Assembly (NCBI GenBank): GCA_018780265.1
Contig: JADMJV010000195.1
Coordinates: 1 to 34,644 of the forward strand
Direction of reading: 5' to 3'
Origin: a bacterium
GTDB lineage: Bacteria > Vulcanimicrobiota > Xenobia > Xenobiales > JADMJV01
Length of the DNA: 34,644 bases
Part shown: in pieces, positions 15,543-23,892 of the stretch
Layout of the letters: each line of letters begins with the position of its first letter
Numbering within the stretch: position 1 is the first letter of the stretch
The notes under the pieces: generated by a model
Database searches by the model: none
Seen by the model: only the letters and a program-made list of their open reading frames with translations
Told to the model about the DNA's origin: nothing
Translations under genes and position numbers: made by a program

Positions 15543-15877
15543 AGAGCTGCGCCCCACAAGAGTTGGCGTTCTTTGAGAAGCAGGTGTACTCTTTGAAGCC
15601 GCCCAGCTCCGACTCCACATAACGCGGCACTCCGAGGTCTTGCTACGGTCCCAAGCAGGAACACCGCCCCAGAAAAAGGATCCTCCGACAATTTTTTCCG
15701 ACCGATGTCCTGTGCGGCTACGAGCAGACTGGCGGAGGAGGGGCCGCCTTGAAGGCTACCGTGCTCACGAGCAACGAAGGCATTCAAAAAATTCATTTAC
15801 CGAAAGTTGAGTGTCTGGGGGGCGGTGTTTCCCTTGCTGCAAGGAGAACGATTACGTCTGGAAATCGGGCGGCGCTC
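15543..15877 (-). other. 335-bp gap without a confident gene; possible IS66 orf2 relic
   Basis: Nothing here is a convincing gene. On the minus strand an 85-codon frame (15796 to 15539) contains KKLSEDPFSGAVFLLG followed by LCGVGAGRL and KERQLLW. This resembles the IS66 TnpB pattern: DPFSG-ALFVF, then LWWDGTG, then KRLEKGRFVW. The match is partial and has lost key residues, so at best it is a decayed fragment. No terminal inverted repeats or target duplication were found. A small CCTTGC-T-GCAAGG hairpin lies at about 15832-15845. Confidence 0.2.
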
Positions 15878-16576
15878 TCATCCCTGGAGCCACATCATCC
15901 AGCGCAACCAGAAAACTTGAAGTAAATTTTCCATCGTGGTACGCAGATTGCGCACTTTCGATTGACCTCCGTAGCGCTCGCGTAAGGAAGTAGGCACGGT
16001 GGCCCAGCGGGCCTTACCCCGGGTGGCCCGCAGGACCAACTCCATCAGATTCACCCAACTTCGTCCCCGGGAAAGCAGACGGTGCTTTCGCAATTCCTCC
16101 TCGCGAATCATGAAAATCCCTTGAAAAGGGGGGAAGTAGCCGAAGAGCACTCGGTAAATGGCCCGCTCTAGCAGGGACAGCAGTTTGGCCAGCAGAGTTC
16201 GCCTGCGCGCCGGTATGAAACCAAGCAGCAGGTCGTGGTCGGCAAACTTGGCCATGAAATCGGCCAGGCAGTCGGCCGGAATCTGGCCGTCGGCGGGAAA
16301 AAACGTAAGCCATTCGCCCCGCGCCTGCTCAAAACCCGTCCGATAAACCTCCCCCAGTCCGTAGTTCACGGGATGGTGAACGACTCTCGCTTCCTCCATT
16401 TCCAGCGCCAACTGATCGGCCGCCTGACCGGTTCCGTCCTGGCTGCCGTCATCGATGATCAGCAATTCAAAGGAAACCTGCTGTAACCGCAAGGCCTGGC
16501 TCAACTCTCGAACGGTTTGCTCCAGGCCCTCAATCTCATTGTAGGCCATGAGAGCTACGGTCAGTCGGGGCCTCAT
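15878..16576 (-). CDS. Family 2 glycosyltransferase
   Basis: The product has 232 residues and a GT-A fold: LTVALMAYNEIEGLEQTV at the N-terminus, LLIIDDGSQDGTGQAA for nucleotide binding, and FFPADGQIPADCL in place of the metal-binding D-x-D/D-G-Q motif. It resembles dolichyl- or undecaprenyl-phosphate sugar transferases but lacks the C-terminal transmembrane pair; a short hydrophobic stretch near 145-160 (YRVLFGYFPPFQGIFMI) may touch the membrane. The donor sugar is unknown. Its ATG overlaps the stop codon of the upstream epimerase gene by four bases, so both belong to one leftward transcript and it may use the epimerase product or a derivative. Confidence 0.85.
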   Translation of the reverse strand: MRPRLTVALMAYNEIEGLEQTVRELSQALRLQQVSFELLIIDDGSQDGTGQAADQLALEMEEARVVHHPVNYGLGEVYRTGFEQARGEWLTFFPADGQIPADCLADFMAKFADHDLLLGFIPARRRTLLAKLLSLLERAIYRVLFGYFPPFQGIFMIREEELRKHRLLSRGRSWVNLMELVLRATRGKARWATVPTSLRERYGGQSKVRNLRTTMENLLQVFWLRWMMWLQG

Positions 16577-17496
16577 CGCAGGCTTTCGAAAGTCTGGCGC
16601 AAGCCCCGGGCCAGCGTAAAGCCCGGCGTAAACCGCATGTGAGTACGAATTTTGCCGATATTCAGGCAGCGACGGCGGATGTTGTCGATATCTCGCTTGT
16701 CCACGTAGACGATCTCCGAGGAGCCGCCACTGACTTCCAAGACCAGGCGGGCCAGCGCGTTGACTGAAGTTTCTAACTCCGTGCCTACATTATAAATCTC
16801 ACCAATTGCCTTGGGTCGAATAGCAGCCTGAATTGTGGCCTCACACGCATCGTCTACATACGTGTAGTCGCGAGTTTGTTCCCCGTCTCCGTGAATCCGC
16901 AGGGGCTCCCCGGACAGAGCCGCTGCCATGAACTTTCCGATTACACCGCAATAGGGATTGGCAGGAGATTGGTTGGGTCCGTATACATTGGAATACCGTA
17001 AAATGGTGGTTTGGACGCCGTATAGCTCGTGAAACGTGCTGCAATAACTCTCCCCAGCATATTTACTGGAGGAGTAGAAACTTAGAAACTTTGGTAACTC
17101 GTCTTCCAAAATGGGAATGTAGCGTGGATTGCCGTAGATGGAGGAAGTCGAGGAGTATATCACCCGTTCGACCTCGTGCTTGCGGGCGGCTTCGAGCACA
17201 TTGAAAGTGCCGATAACATTGACTTCCAGGTCCTGCCGCGGCTCTCGACCGGATACGATGATGTTGCGGGCCGCCAAATGAAAAATCCAGGTCTTTCCTC
17301 GCGCCAGTCGTTCGACGAGAGCGGTATCCGTGACCGAGCCCTCCACCAGTTCCACATCCAGGCCAGCCAGAAATTCCCGCTGGCCGGTAAAAAGATCGTC
17401 CAGGACGGTCACCTGACAGCCATACTGCTGTGTCAGCCTACGAGTCAGATTGGACCCTACAAACCCCGCTCCACCCGTGACAAGAACCGTTCTCAT
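16573..17496 (-). CDS. NAD-dependent nucleotide-sugar epimerase/dehydratase (extended SDR)
   Basis: The ATG at 17496 gives 307 residues (GTG at 17502 is an alternative). The Rossmann NAD loop is LVTGGAGFVG (residues 5-14). The catalytic YxxxK is Y141-K145 in FYSSSKYAGE, preceded by YSSTSSIYG. NVYGPNQSP and DYTYVDDACEA are standard for UDP-glucose 4-epimerase-like and UDP-glucuronate or UDP-GlcNAc epimerases; the exact substrate cannot be read from the sequence. It is the promoter-proximal gene of the leftward pair and faces the rightward five-gene operon across a 77-bp gap holding an inverted repeat. Together with the aminotransferase and acyltransferase it outlines an amino-sugar pathway. 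Confidence 0.88.
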   Translation of the reverse strand: MRTVLVTGGAGFVGSNLTRRLTQQYGCQVTVLDDLFTGQREFLAGLDVELVEGSVTDTALVERLARGKTWIFHLAARNIIVSGREPRQDLEVNVIGTFNVLEAARKHEVERVIYSSTSSIYGNPRYIPILEDELPKFLSFYSSSKYAGESYCSTFHELYGVQTTILRYSNVYGPNQSPANPYCGVIGKFMAAALSGEPLRIHGDGEQTRDYTYVDDACEATIQAAIRPKAIGEIYNVGTELETSVNALARLVLEVSGGSSEIVYVDKRDIDNIRRRCLNIGKIRTHMRFTPGFTLARGLRQTFESLR

Positions 17497-17511
17497 AGGC
17501 ACTGTCTACAG

Positions 17512-17544
17512 CCCTGGAGCGCAAGATACCTGCCTGCTCCAGGG
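17512..17544. promoter_or_regulatory. 9-bp inverted repeat between divergent sugar operons
   Basis: CCCTGGAGC (17512-17520) and GCTCCAGGG (17536-17544) are perfect complements separated by 15 bases. They sit in the short region between the epimerase and GT-C-like start codons, so the element may be an operator controlling both directions or a hairpin in the rightward leader. No T-run follows, which argues against a terminator. Confidence 0.45.
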
Positions 17545-17573
17545 GTTCATATTCGAGTCCCGAAAAGCTTGCT

Positions 17574-19130
17574 ATGCAATGGTCCGGTAGACCCCTGGCG
17601 ATGATGTGCCTGCTGATGGCCTTGTTGCAGGCGGCTGTTCTCTATACCACCTTCGGCGTAGCCTTAGGTGACATTCCCGACGAGGGCACGATCGCTCTCC
17701 AGGCTCTGCGGGTGGCTCAGGGGCAGATCCCGCACCGCGACTACTTTTTGCAGACCCCTCTGGCCAGTGATGTATGGGTGGGCCTTTGGTTCCGTTTATT
17801 TGGCTCCAGCCTGGAGAGTCTCAGGGCCTATTTTTTCCTGGAAATGGCCCTGATGGCGGCTTTGATCGAGTTGTTGTCGACGCGCTTGTTGCCACGCCGG
17901 TGGTCGGAAATTCCTGCATTGTGGTTCTTATGCCACTACCCTTTCGGCTGGTACATCGCCTCAGCCCGTTGGGACGGAGCCTTCTGGATTCTGGCGGCCC
18001 TGGTCAGCTTGCGGGACACTCGCTGGCGACTGGTCACGGGTGTTCTGGTGGGATTGGCCGCCCTGACCCAACACACGGCCGGCGCCGCCGCCTTTGCCGC
18101 CGTGACCGTGGCTGTGACGGCCCAGGCAGGCCCTTGGAAAAGCAAACTGCAGGAGTTGCGCTGGTTCGCCTGGGGCGTGGTGCTGGTATGGTTCCCCTTT
18201 GTCCTGTTCCTATTCGCCTACGATAGCGTGTCTCTGTTTTTTTACGACACGATCTTTTTTAATCTGACCAGCTACGCGCAGGCGCACAGAATGTCCATCC
18301 AATGGTGGCTCTTGCTAGATAATTTTCGGGCTGCCCTGGCCGTCTATCAGAACTCCGGCGACTTGCTGACATTTTTTTTGCTGTTGGGGTATGCCATTGT
18401 CGATCTGGGCACCTTTGGACTGTGGTTCCCTCTGACGGCCGTTGGAACCGCCCGGGCTCTTTTTCTACGCGATTGCGACCAGCTGGCCCTGGCCCTGACT
18501 CTGGCTTTCTTGACCTTGCTGGAATTAGTGCGACCCAACCATTATCATTTCAACTTTCACTCTCCGTTGGTCGTAATTCTGTGGGTAGTCCTGGCCCGGG
18601 CCGGCAGGGGTCCGGGCAAACTGGCGCTGGCCTTGTTGAGCGTGGGTCACGTGTTGGTGCTGGCAGGACACCTGCAGTCCAGTCAATTCTGCAATCAGGT
18701 CGTGGGAATGCCCAAGGGGGTGCTCCACCTGCGCGGCCCGGAGCGCGCCGAGGCCTTACGGGAAATTGTGCGGGTGAATCATCAGATCCCTCCCCAGGAA
18801 AAGCTCTTTGTTTTTCCCGATGACCCGCTGTTGCAATGGCTGCTGGGCCGCCCGCCGGTGACCCGTGAAGTGGCTGCATTCCCTTGCTTTTATACCTACG
18901 ACCAGTTCCAGGCCATCCGCCAGGCCCTGAAGGAGGAAGGCGTGGAAAATCTCCTCTACGTCCCCATGAACTTTGACTTCAGAGCCTACCCGGGAATCTC
19001 GGAGGCTCAACACCACCGTGAAGAAACGTGGCTCCTGCTCTACCTTACTCAGGGTTACCACCCTTATCGAAAGGTGGCGGGCCTGACTTTCTATCGTCGA
19101 GATGGCTTAGCCGATCCTGGCAAACCATGA
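17574..19130 (+). CDS. Polytopic GT-C/PMT-like glycosyltransferase or membrane protein
   Basis: This 518-residue protein has about ten hydrophobic helices in its first 370 residues. After the first helix comes DIPDEGTIALQALRVAQGQI, then HRDYFLQTPL. An acidic D-E pair in the first periplasmic loop, followed by G-x-x-x-x-R-D, is the GT-C signature of ArnT/PMT-type enzymes that use lipid-linked sugars. The C-terminal 140 residues are soluble and probably periplasmic. Likely role: transfer of a sugar from undecaprenyl phosphate to a surface glycan, lipid or protein; the substrate is unknown. It is the first gene of a five-gene chain, and its TGA overlaps the next ATG by four bases. Confidence 0.7.
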   Translation: MQWSGRPLAMMCLLMALLQAAVLYTTFGVALGDIPDEGTIALQALRVAQGQIPHRDYFLQTPLASDVWVGLWFRLFGSSLESLRAYFFLEMALMAALIELLSTRLLPRRWSEIPALWFLCHYPFGWYIASARWDGAFWILAALVSLRDTRWRLVTGVLVGLAALTQHTAGAAAFAAVTVAVTAQAGPWKSKLQELRWFAWGVVLVWFPFVLFLFAYDSVSLFFYDTIFFNLTSYAQAHRMSIQWWLLLDNFRAALAVYQNSGDLLTFFLLLGYAIVDLGTFGLWFPLTAVGTARALFLRDCDQLALALTLAFLTLLELVRPNHYHFNFHSPLVVILWVVLARAGRGPGKLALALLSVGHVLVLAGHLQSSQFCNQVVGMPKGVLHLRGPERAEALREIVRVNHQIPPQEKLFVFPDDPLLQWLLGRPPVTREVAAFPCFYTYDQFQAIRQALKEEGVENLLYVPMNFDFRAYPGISEAQHHREETWLLLYLTQGYHPYRKVAGLTFYRRDGLADPGKP

Positions 19131-19816
19131 ATGTGGTAACGATGCATCAACCCAACTTGTTGCCGTGGTTGCCCTTTTTTGCCAAACTGGCCCGGTGCCA
19201 CGTGTTCGTATGCCTGGACGACGTCCAATTCCCCAAAAACAGCTGGGTGAATCGCGTCCAAATCGCCGGTCAGGGGCCGACTACCTGGTTTACCATCCCT
19301 GTTCACCATCACCGGGATTCACCTGTCGGCGGCGTCCGCATCGACTATTCGCGGCCCTGGCTGCGCAAACACTTGCGGACGTTGCAACAACGTTATGGGC
19401 GACATCCCTATTTCTCACGGATTTTCCCGCCGCTTGAAAACCGATTCCTGGACCATCCGGAACGTCTGATTGACCTCACTCTGCCGCTATTGCAATGGGT
19501 CTGTCAGTTGTTGGAAGTGCAACCTCGCTGGGTGCTGAGCAGTGAAATTCCGGTCTCCGGTACCTCCAGCGCCCGCCTGATCGACCTGTGCCACAAAGTT
19601 CAGGGATCGCATTATCTGGCAGGGTTCGGGGCGGCGCTGTACGAAAATGAACAGCCATATCTCGAAGCCAGCCTCCAATATGTGCGGCAATCGCCCGGCT
19701 GCCCCACCTATCGGCAATTGGGTCAAACGCATCCGCTTTCCGGTCTCAGTGTACTCGATGCTCTGATGAATCTGGGCCCGCAGGCCACCCGGGAGTTGCT
19801 GGAGGAGTGTCCATGA
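19127..19816 (+). CDS. WbqC-like family protein
   Basis: The ATG at 19127 overlaps the preceding stop (ATGA). The 229-residue product opens with the family hallmark VTMHQPNLLPWLPFFAKLA, then VCLDDVQFPKNSWVNRVQI and TIPVHHHRDSPVGGVRID. The repeated histidines and the early H-Q-P motif suggest a metal or substrate site. WbqC-like proteins occur in O-antigen and other surface polysaccharide clusters next to DegT aminotransferases and are thought to modify amino sugars; their reaction is not firmly established. Its position directly before the aminotransferase and acyltransferase fits that setting. Its own stop overlaps the next start by four bases. Confidence 0.85.
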   Translation: MNVVTMHQPNLLPWLPFFAKLARCHVFVCLDDVQFPKNSWVNRVQIAGQGPTTWFTIPVHHHRDSPVGGVRIDYSRPWLRKHLRTLQQRYGRHPYFSRIFPPLENRFLDHPERLIDLTLPLLQWVCQLLEVQPRWVLSSEIPVSGTSSARLIDLCHKVQGSHYLAGFGAALYENEQPYLEASLQYVRQSPGCPTYRQLGQTHPLSGLSVLDALMNLGPQATRELLEECP

Positions 19817-20838
19817 TCGCCCAGGCCAAACCCCTGCTAGGCCCCGAAGAGGAAGCGGTGGCGTTGGGCGTCATCCAGCGCGGTGAACTGGCGGTCGGGC
19901 CCGAATTGGTGGCTCTGGAGGGGGCCCTGGGCGAGCTTTTGAAATTGCCTCCGGCGGTCAATACCAGTTGCGGGTTTGCTGCCATTCATCTGGCTCTGCT
20001 GGCTCTACCGCTGGCGCCCGGCGCGGAGGTGATACTTCCCTGCATCTCCACCTGCGCTGCCTTGCGCGACGCCGTGATTGCAGCCCGCGGAATACCGGTA
20101 TTCGCAGACGTGGAAAGAGAGACCCCCAATCTCGACCCGCAGTCGGTGGCCGAGCATCTGACTCCGCGCACCGCCGCCATCCTCTGTCCCCATCATTTGG
20201 GAATTCCCGCTCGAATGAACGAACTGTTGGCACTGGGCCCGCCGGTCATCGAAGACTGCGCTCAATCTCTGGGGGCGAGCACGGAGCAGGGTCAGCCTCT
20301 GGGCAGCCTGGGCAAAGCGGCAGTGTTTTCCTATTATCCTACCAAATTGATCTCCGCACCCGATGGCGGAGCCGTAGTCTCCTCGGATCCGCAGTTGTTG
20401 GAACGGGCGCGCAATCTGCGATATTACGGCGGAATGAACGATGACACTGCGCGACTGAACTACAAATTGACCAACCTGAATGCGGCCATCGCCCTGGTTC
20501 AGTTGGGCAAACTCCCCGGCTTTCTGGCTCGCAGGCGCTCTATCTGGCAGCGACTCCGAGACGCCGTGGGAGCGCAGGTTCTCCCTTTTCCGCCCGGAGC
20601 AGCCTGTTTTCGCTTTGGCTTCTGGTCCTCTCCGGAAGGTGCCCCGCGGGTTTTGCGGCAAATGCAAGCACGCAGTATGCCTTGTCGAAACGAGTTTTAC
20701 TTTCTTTGCAGTCCCGAAGGATTTCCCAGTGCTCAACGATGGCAGCAACAATTTTTGACGATCCCCACTTACCCCGCGCTGCTGGACTCGCAGGTGGATG
20801 AAATCGTCCAACAGATACGGGAAGTGCTGGCGCTATGA
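19813..20838 (+). CDS. DegT/DnrJ/EryC1 sugar aminotransferase (PLP)
   Basis: This is a 341-residue protein starting at the ATG in the ATGA overlap, with GGAGGAG just upstream. Motifs of the family are the PLP phosphate-binding NTSCGFAAIHLAL, VIEDCAQSLGA with the Asp (148) that contacts the pyridine nitrogen, and YYPTKLISAPDGGAVV with Lys178 as the Schiff-base lysine. LRYYGGMNDD and YKLTNLNAAIALVQL follow. It should convert a keto group on a nucleotide sugar to an amine, with glutamate as usual donor. The C-terminal half is a little short compared with typical members of about 370-380 residues. It is the third gene of the chain, directly ahead of the acyltransferase that could act on the new amine. 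Confidence 0.9.
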   Translation: MIAQAKPLLGPEEEAVALGVIQRGELAVGPELVALEGALGELLKLPPAVNTSCGFAAIHLALLALPLAPGAEVILPCISTCAALRDAVIAARGIPVFADVERETPNLDPQSVAEHLTPRTAAILCPHHLGIPARMNELLALGPPVIEDCAQSLGASTEQGQPLGSLGKAAVFSYYPTKLISAPDGGAVVSSDPQLLERARNLRYYGGMNDDTARLNYKLTNLNAAIALVQLGKLPGFLARRRSIWQRLRDAVGAQVLPFPPGAACFRFGFWSSPEGAPRVLRQMQARSMPCRNEFYFLCSPEGFPSAQRWQQQFLTIPTYPALLDSQVDEIVQQIREVLAL

Positions 20839-21500
20839 AAAATCTGCTTCTATTGTGCGCCGGTAGCCACGGACTCAACGCCCTGGAGATCCTGCGCGGA
20901 CAACCAGCCGTGCACTTGCTGGGCTGTCTGGACGATCGTCACCCGCACATCATGGAGCCTCCTTCGTTGGGCCCGCTCAGCCTGATGGCCGCCATGCTCC
21001 AGCAGGCCCAGGCCGCCTATGTTGGGTTGGGCAATATTCTTTACTTGAAGGAACGCCGGAAGATCTTCCTGGAGGCCCAGAGGCTGGACTATGAAATGAT
21101 AGACGCGATTCACAGTCAGGCGTATCGTTCCCCCACATCGATCTGCGGAAACGGCCTCTTCATGGGGCCCTTCAGTGTGATTCATGCTCGCGCTCAGGTG
21201 GGTCACAACGTCTGCATTTATAGCGGCAGCGTGGTGGAACACGACTGCCATCTGTCCAACCATGTCTTCCTGGGTCCCGGTGTTCACATGGGAGGCTGGA
21301 CATGCGTGGACGAAGGGGCCTACATTAGTCTGGGAGCAAGAGTAGCTTCGGGAGTGCGGGTGGGGGCCCACAGTCTGGTTGCGGCCGGCGCCGTTGTCCT
21401 CCACGATGTCGCTCCCGATACGCTGGTGCGAGGCGTGCCGGCCCGGCCGTGCGGCAGCGTGTCGGAGTGGGTGGCTCGGAAAAAGCTGGAGGAAACATGA
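20835..21500 (+). CDS. PglD/NeuD-like sugar O- or N-acyltransferase (left-handed beta helix)
   Basis: The 221-residue product has an N-terminal PglD-type nucleotide-sugar domain (LLLLCAGSHGLNALEIL) and then hexapeptide repeats from about residue 95: SICGNGLFMGPFSVIHARAQ, VGHNVCIYSGSVVEHDCHL, VFLGPGVHMGGW, YISLGARVASGVRVGAHSLV. The His of EHDCHL is where the catalytic base lies in PglD and NeuD. The ending APDTLVRGVPARP is also typical. It would acylate the amino sugar made by the preceding aminotransferase, using an acyl-CoA. Start and stop both lie in ATGA overlaps. Confidence 0.88.
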   Translation: MKNLLLLCAGSHGLNALEILRGQPAVHLLGCLDDRHPHIMEPPSLGPLSLMAAMLQQAQAAYVGLGNILYLKERRKIFLEAQRLDYEMIDAIHSQAYRSPTSICGNGLFMGPFSVIHARAQVGHNVCIYSGSVVEHDCHLSNHVFLGPGVHMGGWTCVDEGAYISLGARVASGVRVGAHSLVAAGAVVLHDVAPDTLVRGVPARPCGSVSEWVARKKLEET

Positions 21501-22231
21501 CATGGTCTGAAGTGGAGTTTACTCTGGGCTGGCTGGGCGATTTTCTGGACCAGGTGGCGCGGCGCTGGAGCATTCTTCCCATGGGTCGATGGCACGGTCA
21601 GGATGCCGCGATTTTGCGCCACGATATTGACCTGGATCTTGAACCGGCGCTGCGAATGGCGCAGTGGGAGCAAATCCGAGGCTTTCAGGCCACTCATTTT
21701 GTGCTCACTACGTCGGATTGTTACAACCCCTTTTCGGCCACTGGCCGACGCATGATTCAACGTATTCAAGAATGCGGAGGTGAAATCGGTCTGCACTTCG
21801 ACCCCACCCTTTATCCTGCCCAGGAACTTCAAGCGGCGGCCGAGTCGGAGGCGACCCAACTGGCTCGGGTGACCGGTCGACCCGTTACGACCGTGAGCCT
21901 GCACTGTCCACACCGGCTCGAGTCTTTGCCCCTGTTTACCGGCTTTACAAACGCTTACGATTCCAGAATCTTCGGCCCCACCCGATATCTGTCGGACTCG
22001 TCGCGGCGATTTCGCAACTCTCCGGAAGAATTTCTCAAGCAGGCATCAGGACCCATCCAGCTTCTCTTTCATCCTCTCCATTTTCAACACGAGGAGCACA
22101 CCTATCCAGAGATCTTTCGCGTGCATGTCAATCACTGGCTGGCCCGCATTGACCAGGAGCACCGGGCGGTTAATCATAACTTTCGGGATCAGATCCCGCT
22201 CTCTCTCGCGCAAACCCTGGGGCATCGCTGA
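21497..22231 (+). CDS. Polysaccharide deacetylase-like protein
   Basis: The ATG at 21497 (ATGA overlap, GGAGG just upstream) gives 244 residues without a signal peptide, so it is probably cytoplasmic. It shows AILRHDIDLDLEPAL near residues 38-52, equivalent to NodB motif 1 (metal and catalytic Asp), then GGEIGLHFDPTLY and TTVSLHCPH, and finally IQLLFHPLHFQ. It lacks the classic HxxxH pair, having a single His in LHFD. Similar HDID proteins sit in surface-sugar clusters. It may deacylate a nucleotide-sugar or lipid-linked intermediate; activity is inferred. Last gene of the operon. Confidence 0.7.
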   Translation: MTWSEVEFTLGWLGDFLDQVARRWSILPMGRWHGQDAAILRHDIDLDLEPALRMAQWEQIRGFQATHFVLTTSDCYNPFSATGRRMIQRIQECGGEIGLHFDPTLYPAQELQAAAESEATQLARVTGRPVTTVSLHCPHRLESLPLFTGFTNAYDSRIFGPTRYLSDSSRRFRNSPEEFLKQASGPIQLLFHPLHFQHEEHTYPEIFRVHVNHWLARIDQEHRAVNHNFRDQIPLSLAQTLGHR

Positions 22232-22314
22232 ACATTGGGGCCTCTCAAATATCACGAACACATAGGATCGAAACGGTTTGCACAGGCTCGATCTAGCGGC
22301 CGGGTCCTGAGGTT

Positions 22315-22364
22315 CGGGTCGATGTCATAAGGATGACAAGGCTGCTTTCTCGAAAATCGACCCG
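22315..22364. promoter_or_regulatory. Nested inverted repeats upstream of an alpha/beta hydrolase gene
   Basis: Outer arms CGGGTCGAT (22315-22323) and ATCGACCCG (22356-22364) are perfect 9-bp complements. Inside them lies a second hairpin, TGTCAT-AAGG-ATGACA (22323-22338). The element begins 84 bp after the deacetylase-like stop and ends 52 bp before the hydrolase ATG. In RNA it would form a closed stem with an internal hairpin and a 17-base single-stranded arm. It may be a 5' leader structure, an operator pair or a terminator without a T-run. Confidence 0.4.
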
Positions 22365-22416
22365 TTAACTTCAGGGCAACTTGTTGTGCCCCGGGTGACG
22401 CTAGGATGAGATCAAG

Positions 22417-23847
22417 ATGATTCAGGCCACTCCCCCCAAAACATCCCCGCTCCGCCCCTCTTCTCGTCGTGGGTTGGAATACCCGGCCGAGCAGGTGGCA
22501 GCGGCCCGCCATGACCGACCGGTGGTGATTGTTCATGGCACCCTGGTGGACAAGGAGTCGATTACGGCCTACCGCGACTATGCCCTCAAGACCGGCCATC
22601 CGGTCGACCTGCGGACTTACAAAAGCGTGCAAGACGGTGGGCGCATTGAGGATTCGGCCCGGCAAGTGGCCGGTCACGTCAATCAGGCGCGTCAAGAGTT
22701 GGCCCAAACGCATCTCGATGAGCTTAAGGGGGCAAGTCCCCTGGAATTGCAGGGATTTTTCCAGGTCGACTCGTCTCCGCGCGGCCAAATAGTCACCGCT
22801 GAGTTGCCCTGGCTGTTGGAGCAGGTGAGCGCTGCCGTGGCCAGCACCGATAATCTCAGTTATCAACTGCAGCAGGTCGAGCAGCGGCTGGCGCAGCGCT
22901 TGGGCGGGCAGGAATGGGCCGACAAGGCGGCCGCTCAAATGGTGGATTGTCTGGCTCCCAAGGCCACTTTGGTTGGCCATAGTGCGGGAGGCTTTGTGGC
23001 CTACGCCGTGGCCGTCAATCCCAGGTCGCCGGGCTCGTCGCCGGATCTCAGCTACGACGGCGGACTGGGCGTAGGACAGGTGGTGGTTCTGTCCTCACCC
23101 ATCGGCAAGGGCATGTCCTTTCCGGCACCGCCGGGGCTGGCCGAAATGCCCTTTTATAACCTGGACAGCAAGGTTTTGCGGCCACTGGAATCGACTCCCC
23201 CCATGCAGTTAGCCAGCCTCAATCCCTTCTTTGCCTTCAACTATGCCCTCAGCAAGTCGGCCACCAAGATGGCTTACACGGTCGGTACTCAGTTGGCTAC
23301 AGCCATGGCCGTTCCCCTGATCTACGCGATGAAACCCGGTTACGAAGAGGTTTCGGGCTTTTCCAACTTTTTCAAAGAATGCATTCAGGGCAAGCCTGTC
23401 CCCGAGGGCGTCACGGTAGTGGCGGTCACCTCGCCCGACGACAAGATGGCGCTCACCGACCGCTCCCAGGTGGATGACAGCCAGCCGAATGCCCATAATT
23501 TTGAAGCGGACCTGCAGTTGAGTGCTGCTGAGCTAAAGCGAGAACGCCCCACATGGGGTCATGTTCAGATGAGCACCAAGCCGGTCCAATTCCTTCAGCA
23601 GTTTGACCAAAAGCTATTGGACGACCCGCGGCAGGCACAGCGCTTTTTGGACCCCGCCAATGATGACGGGAGTCGCTACCACGTATTGCAAGTTATTGAG
23701 CGGCGCTGTCAGGCGGATGAAGATTTTCTAACCAGCCAACCCCTGCTTCAGCAAAGCCTGCAGCAAGTTGCCGACGAAGGTCAGCCCTTTCTAGACAGCC
23801 CTTCCGCTCTGGCTCAGCGCATTCTCGACAGCACTGCCAAAAATTGA
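22417..23847 (+). CDS. Alpha/beta-hydrolase fold protein
   Basis: This protein of 476 residues carries an alpha/beta hydrolase core: PVVIVHGTLV (residues 35-44) supplies the oxyanion-hole strand and loop, and TLVGHSAGGFVAY the nucleophile elbow (Ser189). SPDDKM and WGHVQM, further on, could supply the acid and His. A helical insert of about 100 residues lies between strand and elbow, and the last 80 residues are helical and charged. The first 30 residues are Pro/Ser/Arg-rich with no signal peptide. The natural substrate (lipid, ester or other) is unknown. It is a single gene with AGGATGAG before the ATG. Confidence 0.7.
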   Translation: MIQATPPKTSPLRPSSRRGLEYPAEQVAAARHDRPVVIVHGTLVDKESITAYRDYALKTGHPVDLRTYKSVQDGGRIEDSARQVAGHVNQARQELAQTHLDELKGASPLELQGFFQVDSSPRGQIVTAELPWLLEQVSAAVASTDNLSYQLQQVEQRLAQRLGGQEWADKAAAQMVDCLAPKATLVGHSAGGFVAYAVAVNPRSPGSSPDLSYDGGLGVGQVVVLSSPIGKGMSFPAPPGLAEMPFYNLDSKVLRPLESTPPMQLASLNPFFAFNYALSKSATKMAYTVGTQLATAMAVPLIYAMKPGYEEVSGFSNFFKECIQGKPVPEGVTVVAVTSPDDKMALTDRSQVDDSQPNAHNFEADLQLSAAELKRERPTWGHVQMSTKPVQFLQQFDQKLLDDPRQAQRFLDPANDDGSRYHVLQVIERRCQADEDFLTSQPLLQQSLQQVADEGQPFLDSPSALAQRILDSTAKN

Positions 23848-23892
23848 GCCTTTTTCGTTGAGTTTGTCCACTTCGGGGCGGGATTGGCGGTC

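Noticed and set aside
15543..15877. Search for a tRNA, small RNA or intact insertion sequence in the largest gap
   Set aside because: No cloverleaf, terminal inverted repeats or complete transposase frame could be found.
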